This document shows positions 26,039 to 35,661 of a stretch of 64,000 nucleotides of DNA, piece by piece. Below the pieces are notes generated by a model. It made no database searches, was not told the origin of the DNA, and was given only the letters and a program-made list of their open reading frames with translations. Within the stretch, counting starts at the first letter, position 1, and each line of letters starts with the position of its first letter. The position numbers were made by a program, and so were the translations under genes. Source of the stretch: Jutongia huaianensis (GTDB lineage: Bacteria; Bacillota; Clostridia; Lachnospirales; Lachnospiraceae); assembly GCF_014384985.1 (NCBI RefSeq), contig NZ_JACRSX010000010.1, forward strand, positions 1-64,000, given 5' to 3'.

Positions 26039-27949
26039 ATGGATTATAAGAAAGTAGCACAGCAGGTGCTGGAATGTGTAGGAGGCGGAGAGAACCTTGT
26101 TTCTGCAGCACATTGCGCCACCAGACTTCGTATGGTGATCGCAGACAATGGAAAGTGCAGCAAGGAGAAGCTGGAGCAGATTGATGGGGTGAAGGGAGTA
26201 TTTGAAGCTTCCGGACAGCTTCAGGTTATTTTTGGCACAGGCGTTGTGAATAAAGTGTTTGAGGAGTTTGCGCCGTTAGCAGGCATTGATGTGGCAAGTA
26301 CGAAAGATGATGTCAAGAAAGCGGCGGCATCAAAGCAGAATTGGTTTTTCCGGGCGATCAAGAGCCTTGGGGATATCTTCGTACCGATCATCCCTGCAAT
26401 CGTTGCCAGCGGATTGTTGATGGGACTTCTGGAGGGTTTGTGCAATGTGTATCCGGCGATGGCACAGTCAAGCACCTATACGATCATTCATCTGTTTAGT
26501 AATGCGGCATTTGTTTTTCTGCCGATCCTGATCGCCATCAGTGCAGCAAAGACCTTTGGCGGAAATATTTTTCTGGGAGCAGTCATTGGTATGATCATGA
26601 TCCACACTGATCTGATGAATGCCTGGTCTGTGGCAGGAGCAACGGATATTCCTACAGCTTCTGTGTGGTTTGGATTGTATGATATTAAGCTGGTGGGATA
26701 TCAGGGACATGTCATCCCGGTTGTTATCGCCGTGTGGCTGATGTCTGTGATCGAGAAGAAGCTTCATAAGATTGTACCGGAGATCATTGATCTCTTTGTA
26801 ACGCCGCTAGTGACGGTTCTGGTGACAGGCTATGTAACACTGACCATTATCGGTCCGGTATTTGTTGTGGTAGAAAATGGTGTACTGGATGGGGCAAAAT
26901 GGCTGATCACACTGCCGTTTGGAATTGGAGCTGCTATCGCCGGAGCGGCATATGCACCGACCGTTGTGGCAGGAGTACATCATATGTATAATGCTTTAGA
27001 GGCGGGACTGTTAAGTGCCGAGGGCGTCAATACATGGATGCCGATCGCAACAGCGGCAAATGTGGCACAGGGTGCTGCGGCATTGGCATTATCCTTAAAG
27101 ACAAAGAATCAGAAAACCCGTTCCGTTGCATTGCCGGCATCATTATCTGCATTCCTGGGAATTACGGAGCCTGCAATCTTCGGCGTGAACTTAAGATATG
27201 TGAAACCTTTTATTGCAGGATGTATCGGTGGTGCCGCAGGTGGTCTTGTAGCAGGCATTATGCATGTAGGAGCAAGTGCATATGGTATTACCGGTGTGTT
27301 TGGATTCCTGATCACTACAGACTGTACACTGGGATATCTGCTGGATATGGTGGTGGCAGCCGGAGTGGCATTTATCCTTTCATGGATTTTATATCGGGAG
27401 AAGTCGGAGGATCCAATAGAGACAGTACAGGAGATTCCTGAGGCAGAGAAAAATGACGATACGACAAGTGTAGAAAGGGAAGGTTCCAAGCAGGATGACA
27501 AAGCAGTTTACAGTCCTCTGGAAGGAAAATTGATCCCTATGACAGAGGTGCCGGATGAGACCTTTGCTTCAAAGGCGCTGGGAGACGGCGTGGCAGTGAT
27601 TCCGGAGAAGGGATGTGTTTATGCCCCATTTGATGGAGAGGTCGAGATGGTTTACGATACCGGGCATGCGATTGGTCTCGTCCGGGAAGATGGAATGGAG
27701 GTTCTGATCCATGTGGGGATCAATACGGTGGAACTGGGCGGAAAGTATTATACAGCGAAGGTTTCTAACGGACAGAAGATCAAAAAAGGAGATCTGTTGC
27801 TGGAGTTTGATATGGATGAGATTGCAAAGGCGGGATATTCTCTGGTGACACCGGTGATCGTTACAAACAGCGACGAGTATGAAGGCTTAACACGCAAGGA
27901 GCATGGCCGGGTGGAACCGGGAGATCAGATCATAACCGGTTCGTGTTAA
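26039..27949 (+). CDS. scrA: Sucrose-type PTS transporter EIIBCA
   Basis: A 636-residue fusion. EIIB at 1-90 with phosphorylated C26 (AAHCATRLRM), EIIC membrane domain at about 105-460 (FVPIIPAIVASGLLMGLLEG; FLGITEPAIFGVNLRY), a charged linker, and a glucose-type EIIA domain at about 490-636 with active-site His near 557 (VLIHVGINTV). It imports and phosphorylates a disaccharide, judged to be sucrose from the adjacent sucrose-6-phosphate hydrolase and fructokinase genes; trehalose-type transporters are close relatives. GGAGGGCTT precedes ATG 26039. Confidence 0.92.
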   Translation: MDYKKVAQQVLECVGGGENLVSAAHCATRLRMVIADNGKCSKEKLEQIDGVKGVFEASGQLQVIFGTGVVNKVFEEFAPLAGIDVASTKDDVKKAAASKQNWFFRAIKSLGDIFVPIIPAIVASGLLMGLLEGLCNVYPAMAQSSTYTIIHLFSNAAFVFLPILIAISAAKTFGGNIFLGAVIGMIMIHTDLMNAWSVAGATDIPTASVWFGLYDIKLVGYQGHVIPVVIAVWLMSVIEKKLHKIVPEIIDLFVTPLVTVLVTGYVTLTIIGPVFVVVENGVLDGAKWLITLPFGIGAAIAGAAYAPTVVAGVHHMYNALEAGLLSAEGVNTWMPIATAANVAQGAAALALSLKTKNQKTRSVALPASLSAFLGITEPAIFGVNLRYVKPFIAGCIGGAAGGLVAGIMHVGASAYGITGVFGFLITTDCTLGYLLDMVVAAGVAFILSWILYREKSEDPIETVQEIPEAEKNDDTTSVEREGSKQDDKAVYSPLEGKLIPMTEVPDETFASKALGDGVAVIPEKGCVYAPFDGEVEMVYDTGHAIGLVREDGMEVLIHVGINTVELGGKYYTAKVSNGQKIKKGDLLLEFDMDEIAKAGYSLVTPVIVTNSDEYEGLTRKEHGRVEPGDQIITGSC

Positions 27950-28034
27950 ATAATTAATATGATGGTAAGAAATTTTAAAGACAGATCAGTATCTGTGATT
28001 CCGGATCTGCAGTTTTGGGAAAGGTGTGATGATT

Positions 28035-29504
28035 ATGAAAACAACAGAAATGCTGGCGGAGAAAATGCCTCTCACACAGAGAAAAGAAGAGTTAAAAAAG
28101 ATGGCGGCTGCATATGAAGGGAAGCAGGCACCGCAGATAGAACTGCAGGAACAGAGAGCCTTATATCATCTGATGCCGCCGGCAGGATGGCTGAATGACC
28201 CGAATGGACTCTGCTGGTATAAAGGAAGATATCATGTATTTTTTCAGTATTCTCCGTTTACGCCGCAGGGTGGAATGAAGATGTGGGGGCATTACAGCAG
28301 CCCGGATCTGCTGCATTATGAGTATCATGGAATTGCAATTGCACCGGATGAAGCATATGACAAGGACGGGGTATATTCCGGTTCAGCTATATGCCGGGGG
28401 GATAAGCTCTATGTGTTTTATACCGGCAATGTCAAGGAGGAAGGAGATCACGATTATATTTTATCCGGCAGAGGAGCCAATGTGATCCGTATGGAGTCAG
28501 AGGATGGTATTCATTTTGAGAAGAAGACATGTATTCTGACAAATGAGGATTATCCGGAGGAATGCACCTGTCATGTCAGGGATCCGAAGCTTTATGTGGG
28601 AGAGGACGGGGCTTACCGGATGGTTCTTGGAGCGCGTCTGAAGGAGGAAAAGGGTGCTGTGCTTTTATATCGCTCCGAGGATCTGCTGCATTTCCGTCTG
28701 GAGGGAATGTATACCACACAGGAAGCGTTCGGTTATATGTGGGAGTGTCCGGATATTTTTGAAATGGAAGGACATAAGATCTTAGCTGTATGTCCACAGG
28801 GAGTAGAGAGAGGAAGCGAGCGGTATCAGAATATTTACCAGTCCGGCTATTATGTGAAGGATATGGATGAATTGACAGAATGGGATATGGGCTTTGATTT
28901 TTATGCACCACAGACCTTTGAGGCACCGGATGGACGGAGGATTCTCATCGGGTGGGCAGGAGTTCCGGATGCAGGGTATGACAGCAATCCCATGGAAGAG
29001 GGCTGGCAGCATTGTCTTACGGTTCCAAGAGAGCTGACGTGGCACAATGGAAAAATATATCAGTATCCTGTGCGGGAGCTTACGAAGCTTCGCGAAGGAG
29101 AATGGATGCCGGATAACACAGGCCGGGTTACTATACCGGGAAAATGCGGTGAAATTATTGCAGAAGGTATCAGGACGGAGCAGGGAGCTGTTTACATGGA
29201 CTCCGGCTGTGTGATAAAATGGGATAAAGGTTATGTGACATTATCCTTTCAAGACGAAACCGGAGCAGGAAGATCTGTCCGAAACGCATGGGTTTCCAAG
29301 GTGGAAAGTATACGGATTCTGGTGGATGTCTCTGTTTTGGAAGTTTATATCAATCATGGAGAGGTCGTCATGACAAGCAGATTCTTTATGAAACAGCCGG
29401 ATATGGATGTCTGTTTTGAGGGAAGGGCAGAACGGCTGGAATTTTATCGGATAGGAGGAAGGATTTGTGAAACATTTAGTAGCGATTGGGGAGGCGTTGA
29501 TTGA
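28035..29504 (+). CDS. scrB: Sucrose-6-phosphate hydrolase (GH32)
   Basis: A 489-residue intracellular glycoside hydrolase family 32 enzyme. The beta-propeller motifs are WLNDPNG (nucleophile Asp), RDPKLY (transition-state Asp) and WECPDIF (acid/base Glu); a C-terminal beta-sandwich follows from about 360. It splits sucrose-6-phosphate into glucose-6-phosphate and fructose. ATG 28035 is chosen for AAGG at 28021-28024; in-frame starts at 28026 and 28029 are too close to it. The 3' end overlaps scrK by 38 nt. Confidence 0.93.
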   Translation: MKTTEMLAEKMPLTQRKEELKKMAAAYEGKQAPQIELQEQRALYHLMPPAGWLNDPNGLCWYKGRYHVFFQYSPFTPQGGMKMWGHYSSPDLLHYEYHGIAIAPDEAYDKDGVYSGSAICRGDKLYVFYTGNVKEEGDHDYILSGRGANVIRMESEDGIHFEKKTCILTNEDYPEECTCHVRDPKLYVGEDGAYRMVLGARLKEEKGAVLLYRSEDLLHFRLEGMYTTQEAFGYMWECPDIFEMEGHKILAVCPQGVERGSERYQNIYQSGYYVKDMDELTEWDMGFDFYAPQTFEAPDGRRILIGWAGVPDAGYDSNPMEEGWQHCLTVPRELTWHNGKIYQYPVRELTKLREGEWMPDNTGRVTIPGKCGEIIAEGIRTEQGAVYMDSGCVIKWDKGYVTLSFQDETGAGRSVRNAWVSKVESIRILVDVSVLEVYINHGEVVMTSRFFMKQPDMDVCFEGRAERLEFYRIGGRICETFSSDWGGVD

Positions 29505-30432
29505 CTTTGCACCACAGCAGGCGGGCAGCCCAATCAAGTATACAGAATGCTTTCTGCCGAAGGTAGGAGGTGCCCCGGCCAACGTCTGCGGTGCCTATGC
29601 AAGACTTGGAGGACGGGCAGTAATGCTGACGCAGCTTGGCAAGGATCCTTTTGGGGATAAGATCGTGGAGGAGCTGGCGGACAGCGGAATCAATGTAGAT
29701 CATATTTCCCGGACCGATGAGGCGAATACTTCTCTGGCATTTGTGGCGTTGATGGAGAATGGAGACAGAGAGTTTTCTTTTTACCGGAAGCCGGGGGCAG
29801 ATATGCTGTATCAGCCGGAGCAGGTGCCGGAAAATGTTTTTCGGGACGCATATGCCCTTCATTTTTGCTCGGTATCTTTAGGAGATTTTCCTATGAAGGA
29901 GGCACATAAAAAGGCTATAGAATATGCTTCTAAAGCAGGGGCGGTCATCAGCTTTGATCCCAACCTGCGTCCGCAGCTCTGGGAGGATGAGGAGAAACTT
30001 TGCACAGCAGTGAAGGAGTTTCTGCCGTATAGTGATATTTTGAAATTGTCCGATGAAGAGCTCTTTTTCATTACCGGGAAAGAACAGATTCAGGATGCGC
30101 TGGAGGACTTGTTTGATCTGGGGATTTCCGTGGTGCTTTACACAAAGGGAAGTCATGGAGCAGAGGTATATACCCGCAAGGCATCGGCAAGTGTACCGGG
30201 CAGAGACAAAAAGGCAGTAGATACTACTGGTGCCGGAGACGGTTTTATCGGTTCCTTCCTGAATCAACTGGCATTTGATGGGAAATCTCTGGAGGATATG
30301 AAGCAGATGACTTCTGAGCAATGGGAGCATTATCTTACTTTTTCTAATGTTTTCTGCGGGGAAAGTATTCAGAAGAAGGGGGCTATTTCTTCTTATATTA
30401 CCAGAGAACAGATGCAAACACTTCTTGTATAA
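29467..30432 (+). CDS. scrK: Fructokinase (PfkB family)
   Basis: A 321-residue ribokinase-type sugar kinase. PfkB signature 1 around GGAPANVCGAYARLGG (near 36-51) and signature 2 DTTGAGDGFIGSF near 253-265 with catalytic Asp. It phosphorylates fructose released by ScrB to fructose-6-phosphate. GTG 29467 lies within the end of scrB after AGGAGGAAGGA, indicating coupled translation. A hairpin at 30513-30540 probably ends the operon. Confidence 0.93.
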   Translation: MKHLVAIGEALIDFAPQQAGSPIKYTECFLPKVGGAPANVCGAYARLGGRAVMLTQLGKDPFGDKIVEELADSGINVDHISRTDEANTSLAFVALMENGDREFSFYRKPGADMLYQPEQVPENVFRDAYALHFCSVSLGDFPMKEAHKKAIEYASKAGAVISFDPNLRPQLWEDEEKLCTAVKEFLPYSDILKLSDEELFFITGKEQIQDALEDLFDLGISVVLYTKGSHGAEVYTRKASASVPGRDKKAVDTTGAGDGFIGSFLNQLAFDGKSLEDMKQMTSEQWEHYLTFSNVFCGESIQKKGAISSYITREQMQTLLV

Positions 30433-30512
30433 AAAGGAATATATTGGCATTTCGTCTATAATATTTTAGATCATCATTTTATAACACCTTGAAATCGGAC
30501 GGGCAAAGACAA

Positions 30513-30540
30513 ACCGGAGGATTTCCGGGTGTTTTTCTTT
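30513..30540 (+). terminator. Terminator of the sucrose operon
   Basis: CCGGA (30514-30518) pairs with TCCGG (30524-30528), followed by GTTTTTCTTTCTTT. The stem is short. The remainder of the 354-nt gap holds the promoter and palindrome listed next. Confidence 0.55.
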
Positions 30541-30630
30541 CTTTAAAAAAGCTCTATATCGTCGGAGGTTCTTTTTTTGCATAGAATATTTAAAAGAAAA
30601 GATACTGATAAAAAAGCATCAATTATTGAA

Positions 30631-30687
30631 TTGACGTTTCAGAAAGAAGAGGGTATGCTATCTTTGGTTAGATAAAACTAACCAAAG
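30631..30687 (+). promoter_or_regulatory. Promoter with a perfect 10-bp inverted-repeat operator
   Basis: TTGACG (30631-30636), 17 nt, TATGCT (30654-30659). At the expected transcription start lies CTTTGGTTAG (30662-30671), 6 nt, CTAACCAAAG (30678-30687), a perfect dyad. GGTTAG/CTAACC half-sites resemble those of iron-responsive DtxR/IdeR-type repressors, and another half-site-like AACTAACAAA follows. The RNA could also fold into a 5' hairpin. Confidence 0.6.
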
Positions 30688-30786
30688 AGGGTAGAAACTA
30701 ACAAACGATACCAAAACCGACGTATTGAGAAGCAATATATTTTTATGAGTCGATCGTATTTATCAGGAATAGACGGAGGAGCAGGA

Positions 30787-31386
30787 ATGAGTCATGGATT
30801 AACGCAGATGCTGCAAACTATGGATGGAACCAATATTGAAATGAGGATCGCATATCAGTGTGCTCCGCTTCTGGCGGGGCTGAAACCATCGAATCTGCTG
30901 ATGCTGCGGGAAAGGGAAGTTACTTATGTACAGTGGATGTTAAAGCAGGCAGGGATCTCTTATTTCATTGTAGCACAGGAAAAGGGAAAGGCGGCAGTTC
31001 TGTTATATAATAAGGGAGAGCTGCAAAGATATCTGGCGCAGGAACAGGTGGCAGGCAGTTTGAAAAAAATGGGATATCGGGAACTGTCACTGGGAAAGGT
31101 TCTGTATGTGTTTCGCAGGCATTATGAGGCGTTTCTGCGGGGAGAAGCAGAGTTTCCGCATGAAATGGGATTTTTGCTGGGATATCCGGTTGAGGATGTG
31201 GAAGGCTTTATCCGTAATGAAGGCCAGAACTGCTTATATACCGGGGACTGGAAGGTCTACGATAACCTCACAGAGAAGCTTACCTTATTTGGAAAATTTG
31301 AGGCAGCCAGAGAAAGTCTTCTGGGAATGATCTCCGGTGGAATGGGAATCATTGACATTATGAAGAACCAGCTGGCACATTATTAA
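30787..31386 (+). CDS. DUF3793 family protein
   Basis: A 199-residue soluble protein matching the DUF3793 family (AYQCAPLLAGLKPSNLLML; GFLLGYPVEDVEGFI; YTGDWKVYDN). Members are common in Clostridia, often near flavodoxin or iron-uptake genes, but the function is unknown. ATG 30787 is chosen because GGAGGAGCAGGA lies just before it; an in-frame ATG at 30745 has no ribosome site. Transcribed alone from the promoter with the palindromic operator, which fits metal-dependent control. Confidence 0.85.
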   Translation: MSHGLTQMLQTMDGTNIEMRIAYQCAPLLAGLKPSNLLMLREREVTYVQWMLKQAGISYFIVAQEKGKAAVLLYNKGELQRYLAQEQVAGSLKKMGYRELSLGKVLYVFRRHYEAFLRGEAEFPHEMGFLLGYPVEDVEGFIRNEGQNCLYTGDWKVYDNLTEKLTLFGKFEAARESLLGMISGGMGIIDIMKNQLAHY

Positions 31387-31405
31387 AAATATACAAAGCA
31401 ATTAG

Positions 31406-31452
31406 AAATATTCATAGGTGGATTGTAGTATCTGTCTATGGATATTTTTTTT
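31406..31452 (+). terminator. Terminator after the DUF3793 gene
   Basis: AAATATTCATAG (31406-31417) pairs with CTATGGATATTT (31436-31447, one wobble), followed by T run. Confidence 0.7.
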
Positions 31453-31581
31453 CAGGTGGACTATGATTAATATGAATGTGCGTCAAAGCGCTTCACTTTG
31501 AAAATCTTCGCCTGTGCCCGGAATCTTACGGTCCAGGGAGAGATTACACATTTATTATAGACAGAAAGGCGTGAAACAGAC

Positions 31582-32232
31582 ATGAAATACGATTTAGTAG
31601 TATTTGATATGGATGGAACGATTTTAAATACATTGGAGGATCTGGCGGACAGTCTGAATGTGACTCTGGAACATTTTGGCTATCCACAGCATACCATTGA
31701 GGAGGTTTGTTCCTTTGTGGGAAATGGAATTCGTCTATTGATCGAGAGAGGTGTGCCGAAAGGACTTTCTACAGAGGAGATCGATCAGGTATTTGATTAT
31801 TTTATGGAATATTATCAGGTGCATTGTGCGGATAAAACAAAGCCTTACGGGGGTATTGAGGAGACAATTCGTAAGCTTCGGGCTGCGGGAATCAGAACGG
31901 CGGTTGTGTCCAACAAGGCGGACTGTGCAGTAAAGGAGCTGGCAGAGCAGTATTTTGACGGCTTATTTGATGTGGCGGTGGGAGAGCGTGAAGGAATTGC
32001 TAAAAAACCGGCACCGGATGGGGTCAATGATGTTTTGCGGCAATTAGGAATTGCCCGGGAAAAAGCGGTTTATGTGGGAGATTCCGAGGTGGATGTTGCT
32101 ACTGCGCAGAATGCTCATATGGACAGTCTGATCGTGGAATGGGGATTCCGGAAATCTGATTTTCTGCGGGAGAAGGGTGCCAGAATATTGATCAAAAAAC
32201 CGGAAGAAATTCTTTCTTATTGTTTGGACTGA
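31582..32232 (+). CDS. HAD hydrolase, phosphoglycolate phosphatase-like
   Basis: A 216-residue haloacid-dehalogenase hydrolase: motif I FDMDGTILNT (Asp nucleophile residues 9 and 11), a helical cap at about 18-82, motif II VVSNKAD, motif III Lys near KPAPDG and motif IV GDSEVD. Closest in layout to Gph/PGP-type phosphatases, but substrate cannot be fixed. Stands alone between two terminator-flanked units. AGAAAGGCG precedes ATG 31582. Confidence 0.9.
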   Translation: MKYDLVVFDMDGTILNTLEDLADSLNVTLEHFGYPQHTIEEVCSFVGNGIRLLIERGVPKGLSTEEIDQVFDYFMEYYQVHCADKTKPYGGIEETIRKLRAAGIRTAVVSNKADCAVKELAEQYFDGLFDVAVGEREGIAKKPAPDGVNDVLRQLGIAREKAVYVGDSEVDVATAQNAHMDSLIVEWGFRKSDFLREKGARILIKKPEEILSYCLD

Positions 32233-32425
32233 TATCCGGTAAATATTACCGTATTTTTGGCATGTTCGTCGTATTGTTGCGGAAAACAGGGGAAAAGAAC
32301 GAAAAAGTTGTGTAAAATATGCGGAAAAAAGGGGCTGACTTTTCTTTGGAAAAGTTGTATGATATAAATTGGTTTGTGTAAAATTTAATTGATTCATTGA
32401 TAGGAAAAGAGGATTAGGGGGACAC

Positions 32426-33907
32426 ATGAAGAAAAATTGGTTACTTCGGATTGTATTTGGAATTGCAGGAGTGCTGATCGTGGCAGTCATTGCAGTTTTA
32501 ATCTGGCAGAAGGGATATTATGGCAACCGCTGGTATGGCAATACAACCATTAATGGTGTAGACGTTTCAAAGCAGACGCTGGCGGAGTCGAAGCAAAAGC
32601 TGATTGAGGCTCACCAGGATTACAGCCTGACCATCAAAGCCAGAGAGGATGGGATCCTGACGATTAATGGCAGTGATATTGATTATAAATTTGATATTGG
32701 ATCACAATTTGATGATCTGTTTGCAACGCAGCATGGCTCCATGTCTTTCTTTGGAAAGAAGAGAGAATATACCATGGATTATGATGTGGATTACGATGCA
32801 AAGAAGGTAGCAAAGATTGCATCAGAGTCGGCATTGATGACAGGGGATGGCTACAAGATCAAAAAGCCGGTGAATGCCCATGTGAAGTATTCAGCAGAGA
32901 AAAAGCAATATGAGTGCATTGCGGAGAAGCTTGGAAATAAATTGAAAAAGAAAGTATTTATTCAGGCAATCGAGGATACGCTTCAGAAGGCGCAGACAGA
33001 GATGGATCTGACAGATGAGAAGGCATTTCCGGATGTGTATAAGGCTCCAAAGATCACTTCAGAGGATGAGGAGCTTCAGACAGCATTATCTGCATGTAAT
33101 AATGCAGCGATCCGCTTTATTAAGTGGAATATGGGAGAAGGTGTGACAGAGCAGATTACGCCGGAGGAGATTTCCAAATGGATTACATATAAAAACGGAA
33201 AGATAAAGTATGACCAGACGGCAATTTCCGATTGGATCGAGGCATTTTGCCTGAAATATAAAACGGTTGGCAAGACAAGAACCATTAAGGATCACAATGG
33301 AAAGAATGTGAAGATATACGGCGGCGATTATGGCTGGCAGATGGACTATGAAAAGACATTAAGCCAGGCATTAAAAGCACTAAAGAAGCCGATTGACGCA
33401 AGTCTTACAGAGGCATATATTAATGATGCGAGTACGGACAACCAGGAAGCATTAACCATAAAGTGTAAGGTGGAGTATCTTAATACCGCATTCCAGAAGG
33501 ATTATAATAACTTCGCAGTGGACTGGGATACACAGAATTACACAGAGATTTCGCTGGCAGATCAGATGGTTTATGTATTCCGTAATGGAAAGGTTGCATA
33601 TTCCTGCAAGACTATCAGCGGCAGACCGGTGGAGGGAAGATCTACACCGACAGGAGCTTACTTTATTAAAGAGCACAATACACACCGTGTGTTAAAGGGA
33701 GAAAACTATGAGACGCCTGTAGACAGTTGGGTGCGTATTACCTGGTCAGGTACAGGCTTCCATGCAGCTCCATGGCAGAGCTGGTCTTCGTGGACAAAGG
33801 ATTATTATAAGGTGAGAGGGTCTCACGGATGTTTAAATCTGGAACCATCCGTAGCCAAAAAGATTTATGATATGGTGAAGTATCGGGAAGCAGTATTTAT
33901 TCATTGA
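32426..33907 (+). CDS. L,D-transpeptidase (YkuD) with membrane anchor
   Basis: A 493-residue extracytoplasmic enzyme: one N-terminal membrane helix (about 8-28), a PG_binding_4-type region repeated around 40-150 and 210-330, and a C-terminal YkuD catalytic domain from about 365. The active-site motif is SHGCLNLE with catalytic Cys near 466, plus GFHAAPWQS upstream. It makes 3-3 cross-links in peptidoglycan or attaches proteins to it. Followed by a strong terminator. ATG 32426 follows AGGGGG. Confidence 0.92.
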   Translation: MKKNWLLRIVFGIAGVLIVAVIAVLIWQKGYYGNRWYGNTTINGVDVSKQTLAESKQKLIEAHQDYSLTIKAREDGILTINGSDIDYKFDIGSQFDDLFATQHGSMSFFGKKREYTMDYDVDYDAKKVAKIASESALMTGDGYKIKKPVNAHVKYSAEKKQYECIAEKLGNKLKKKVFIQAIEDTLQKAQTEMDLTDEKAFPDVYKAPKITSEDEELQTALSACNNAAIRFIKWNMGEGVTEQITPEEISKWITYKNGKIKYDQTAISDWIEAFCLKYKTVGKTRTIKDHNGKNVKIYGGDYGWQMDYEKTLSQALKALKKPIDASLTEAYINDASTDNQEALTIKCKVEYLNTAFQKDYNNFAVDWDTQNYTEISLADQMVYVFRNGKVAYSCKTISGRPVEGRSTPTGAYFIKEHNTHRVLKGENYETPVDSWVRITWSGTGFHAAPWQSWSSWTKDYYKVRGSHGCLNLEPSVAKKIYDMVKYREAVFIH

Positions 33908-33924
33908 TCAAATAATAATACAAT

Positions 33925-33966
33925 AAAAAGCGAACCGTTTCGAGAGATCGAGATGGCTCGCTTTTT
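33925..33966 (+). terminator. Terminator between converging genes
   Basis: AAAAAGCGA (33925-33933 region) pairs with TCGCTTTTT (33958-33966); A and T runs on both sides allow use from both strands. Confidence 0.8.
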
Positions 33967-34020
33967 GTCCTATAGTAGAATTTTTAAGATGCAGTTGCCT
34001 GATATCCGGTATATAGCGCT

Positions 34021-35364
34021 CTACTGCATATCGTTATCATCAAAAGGATCGCCACACTCCGGACAGAATTTTGGTGGATGGTGTGGATCCTCCGGTTCCC
34101 AGCCACATTTGTCGCACTTATAAAGAGGTGCTCCGGCAGGTTTTTTGGCACCACATTCGGAACAAAATTTACCGGTATTTACGGCACCACAGGAGCAGGT
34201 CCAGCCTGTAGCAGGAGCCGGTTTTGGAGCACCACACTGAGAACAGAATTTACTGGTATTGACCGTGCCGCAGGAACAGGTCCAGCTGTCGGCAGAGGCA
34301 GCGGAGGAACTGTTGGCGGCAGGAGGGGCGGCTGGTGCTGCCTGCGCCTGATCAGCCTGCATCTGGAACAGAGAGCCTGCATTGATGCCGCCGGCCTGAT
34401 TTGCCATATTCATACCGGCAAATGCCATCATGGGACCTGTTGATGTATTGGCAGCAGCAGATTTCATTGCTTCTGCCTGAGCCTCTGTCAGTGTAGCAGC
34501 TGCCATACCGGGATTGCGCATTACAGCAGTACGCTGGAGGTTTTTGATCATGTCTTCATCTTCCTTCGGAGCAGTGATGCTGTTGACACCAAAGGAAACA
34601 ATCTCAATACCACGAAGTTTTGCCCATTTCTCGGAGAGGATCTTGTTCAGTGCCTCTGCCATTTCGGTTGTGTGGGCCGGAACAGCACTGTAGCGGATGC
34701 CCATCGCGGAAATTTCTGCAAAAGCAGGCTGTAATGCAGTCATTAATTCTGATTTTAACTGTCCGTCAATTTCATCACGTTTGTATTCCTCTACAATATT
34801 ACCGCAGACATTTGTGTAAAAGAGAATTGGATCTACGATCCGGTAGGAATACTCTCCGTTACAGCGGACGGTAATATCTACGTCGAGTCCGATATTCTGG
34901 TCCACAACGCGGAATGGGATCGGATTTGGTGTGCCATATTTATTGCCCATCAGTTCCTTTGTGTTGAAGAAATAGATACGCTGGTCTCTGCCGGCATCGC
35001 CACCGAAGGTAATACGGCTGCCGATTTCTGAAAATGTATTTAATATGCTTTTTCCAAGAGGTCCGCAGAATAAGCTTGGTTCCGTGGAGGTATCATATAA
35101 AAACTGACCTGCCTCTGCACAGAATTCCACGACCTTTCCCTGATCTACGATGATCATACACTGTCCTTCGTTGACAGCGATCACGGAGCCATTTGAAATA
35201 ATGTTGTCATTGCCGTTGTTTTTAGTTCCAAACTTGCCCTTAGTGCGTTTAAATCCCCTTGTCACCAGAACATCGGCATCCAGTGAATCGCAGTAAAAAT
35301 ATTCCTTCCACTGGTCAGCCATTGTACCGCGGATCGCTCCGCCGATTGCTTTGATCAATCCCAT
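34021..35364 (-). CDS. SPFH/band-7 protein with C-terminal zinc ribbons
   Basis: A 447-residue cytosolic protein of the YdjI-like SPFH group: the SPFH domain covers about 30-290 (FRVVDQNIGLDVDITVRC; ILSEKWAKLRGIEIVSFGVN), then a Gln/Ala-rich linker and three Cys4 zinc ribbons (SCGTVNTSKFCSQCG, SCGAVNTGKFCSECG, CDKCGWEP...KFCPECG). The first two ribbons are near-duplicates. Related Bacillus proteins act with phage-shock-like PspA/LiaH membrane stress systems; none is adjacent here. Family members start MGLIKA, so ATG 35364 is preferred to ATG 35412; neither has a strong ribosome site. Confidence 0.85.
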   Translation of the reverse strand: MGLIKAIGGAIRGTMADQWKEYFYCDSLDADVLVTRGFKRTKGKFGTKNNGNDNIISNGSVIAVNEGQCMIIVDQGKVVEFCAEAGQFLYDTSTEPSLFCGPLGKSILNTFSEIGSRITFGGDAGRDQRIYFFNTKELMGNKYGTPNPIPFRVVDQNIGLDVDITVRCNGEYSYRIVDPILFYTNVCGNIVEEYKRDEIDGQLKSELMTALQPAFAEISAMGIRYSAVPAHTTEMAEALNKILSEKWAKLRGIEIVSFGVNSITAPKEDEDMIKNLQRTAVMRNPGMAAATLTEAQAEAMKSAAANTSTGPMMAFAGMNMANQAGGINAGSLFQMQADQAQAAPAAPPAANSSSAASADSWTCSCGTVNTSKFCSQCGAPKPAPATGWTCSCGAVNTGKFCSECGAKKPAGAPLYKCDKCGWEPEDPHHPPKFCPECGDPFDDNDMQ

Positions 35365-35661
35365 GTAATCGTACCATACCCTTTCCGATGCCGCGTTCTT
35401 GACAAGCGGCATATCTATGCTTGATTAACGTATATATACCATAATTATACTGGTTATTGTCTAAAAAGTCTATGAAAATGTAAAAAGCACCACGGAAATG
35501 CACCACGGAAAGACGATTTGCGTTTGAGCGTGTAATTCTTTCTTGAGAAATGGTTGCAGGATAGGAAGGAAAATGATATTCTATATTTATATGCTGAAAG
35601 ATATAGAGAAAAACTATGAAAAGAACGCCGGTTTCCGGCAAATACGGAGAGGAGAAAGAAA

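Noticed and set aside
30498..30530. GGGCAAAGACAAACC as a c-di-GMP riboswitch
   Set aside because: Only a short resemblance; the second stem and tetraloop receptor are missing, and it lies in the terminator of the sucrose operon.
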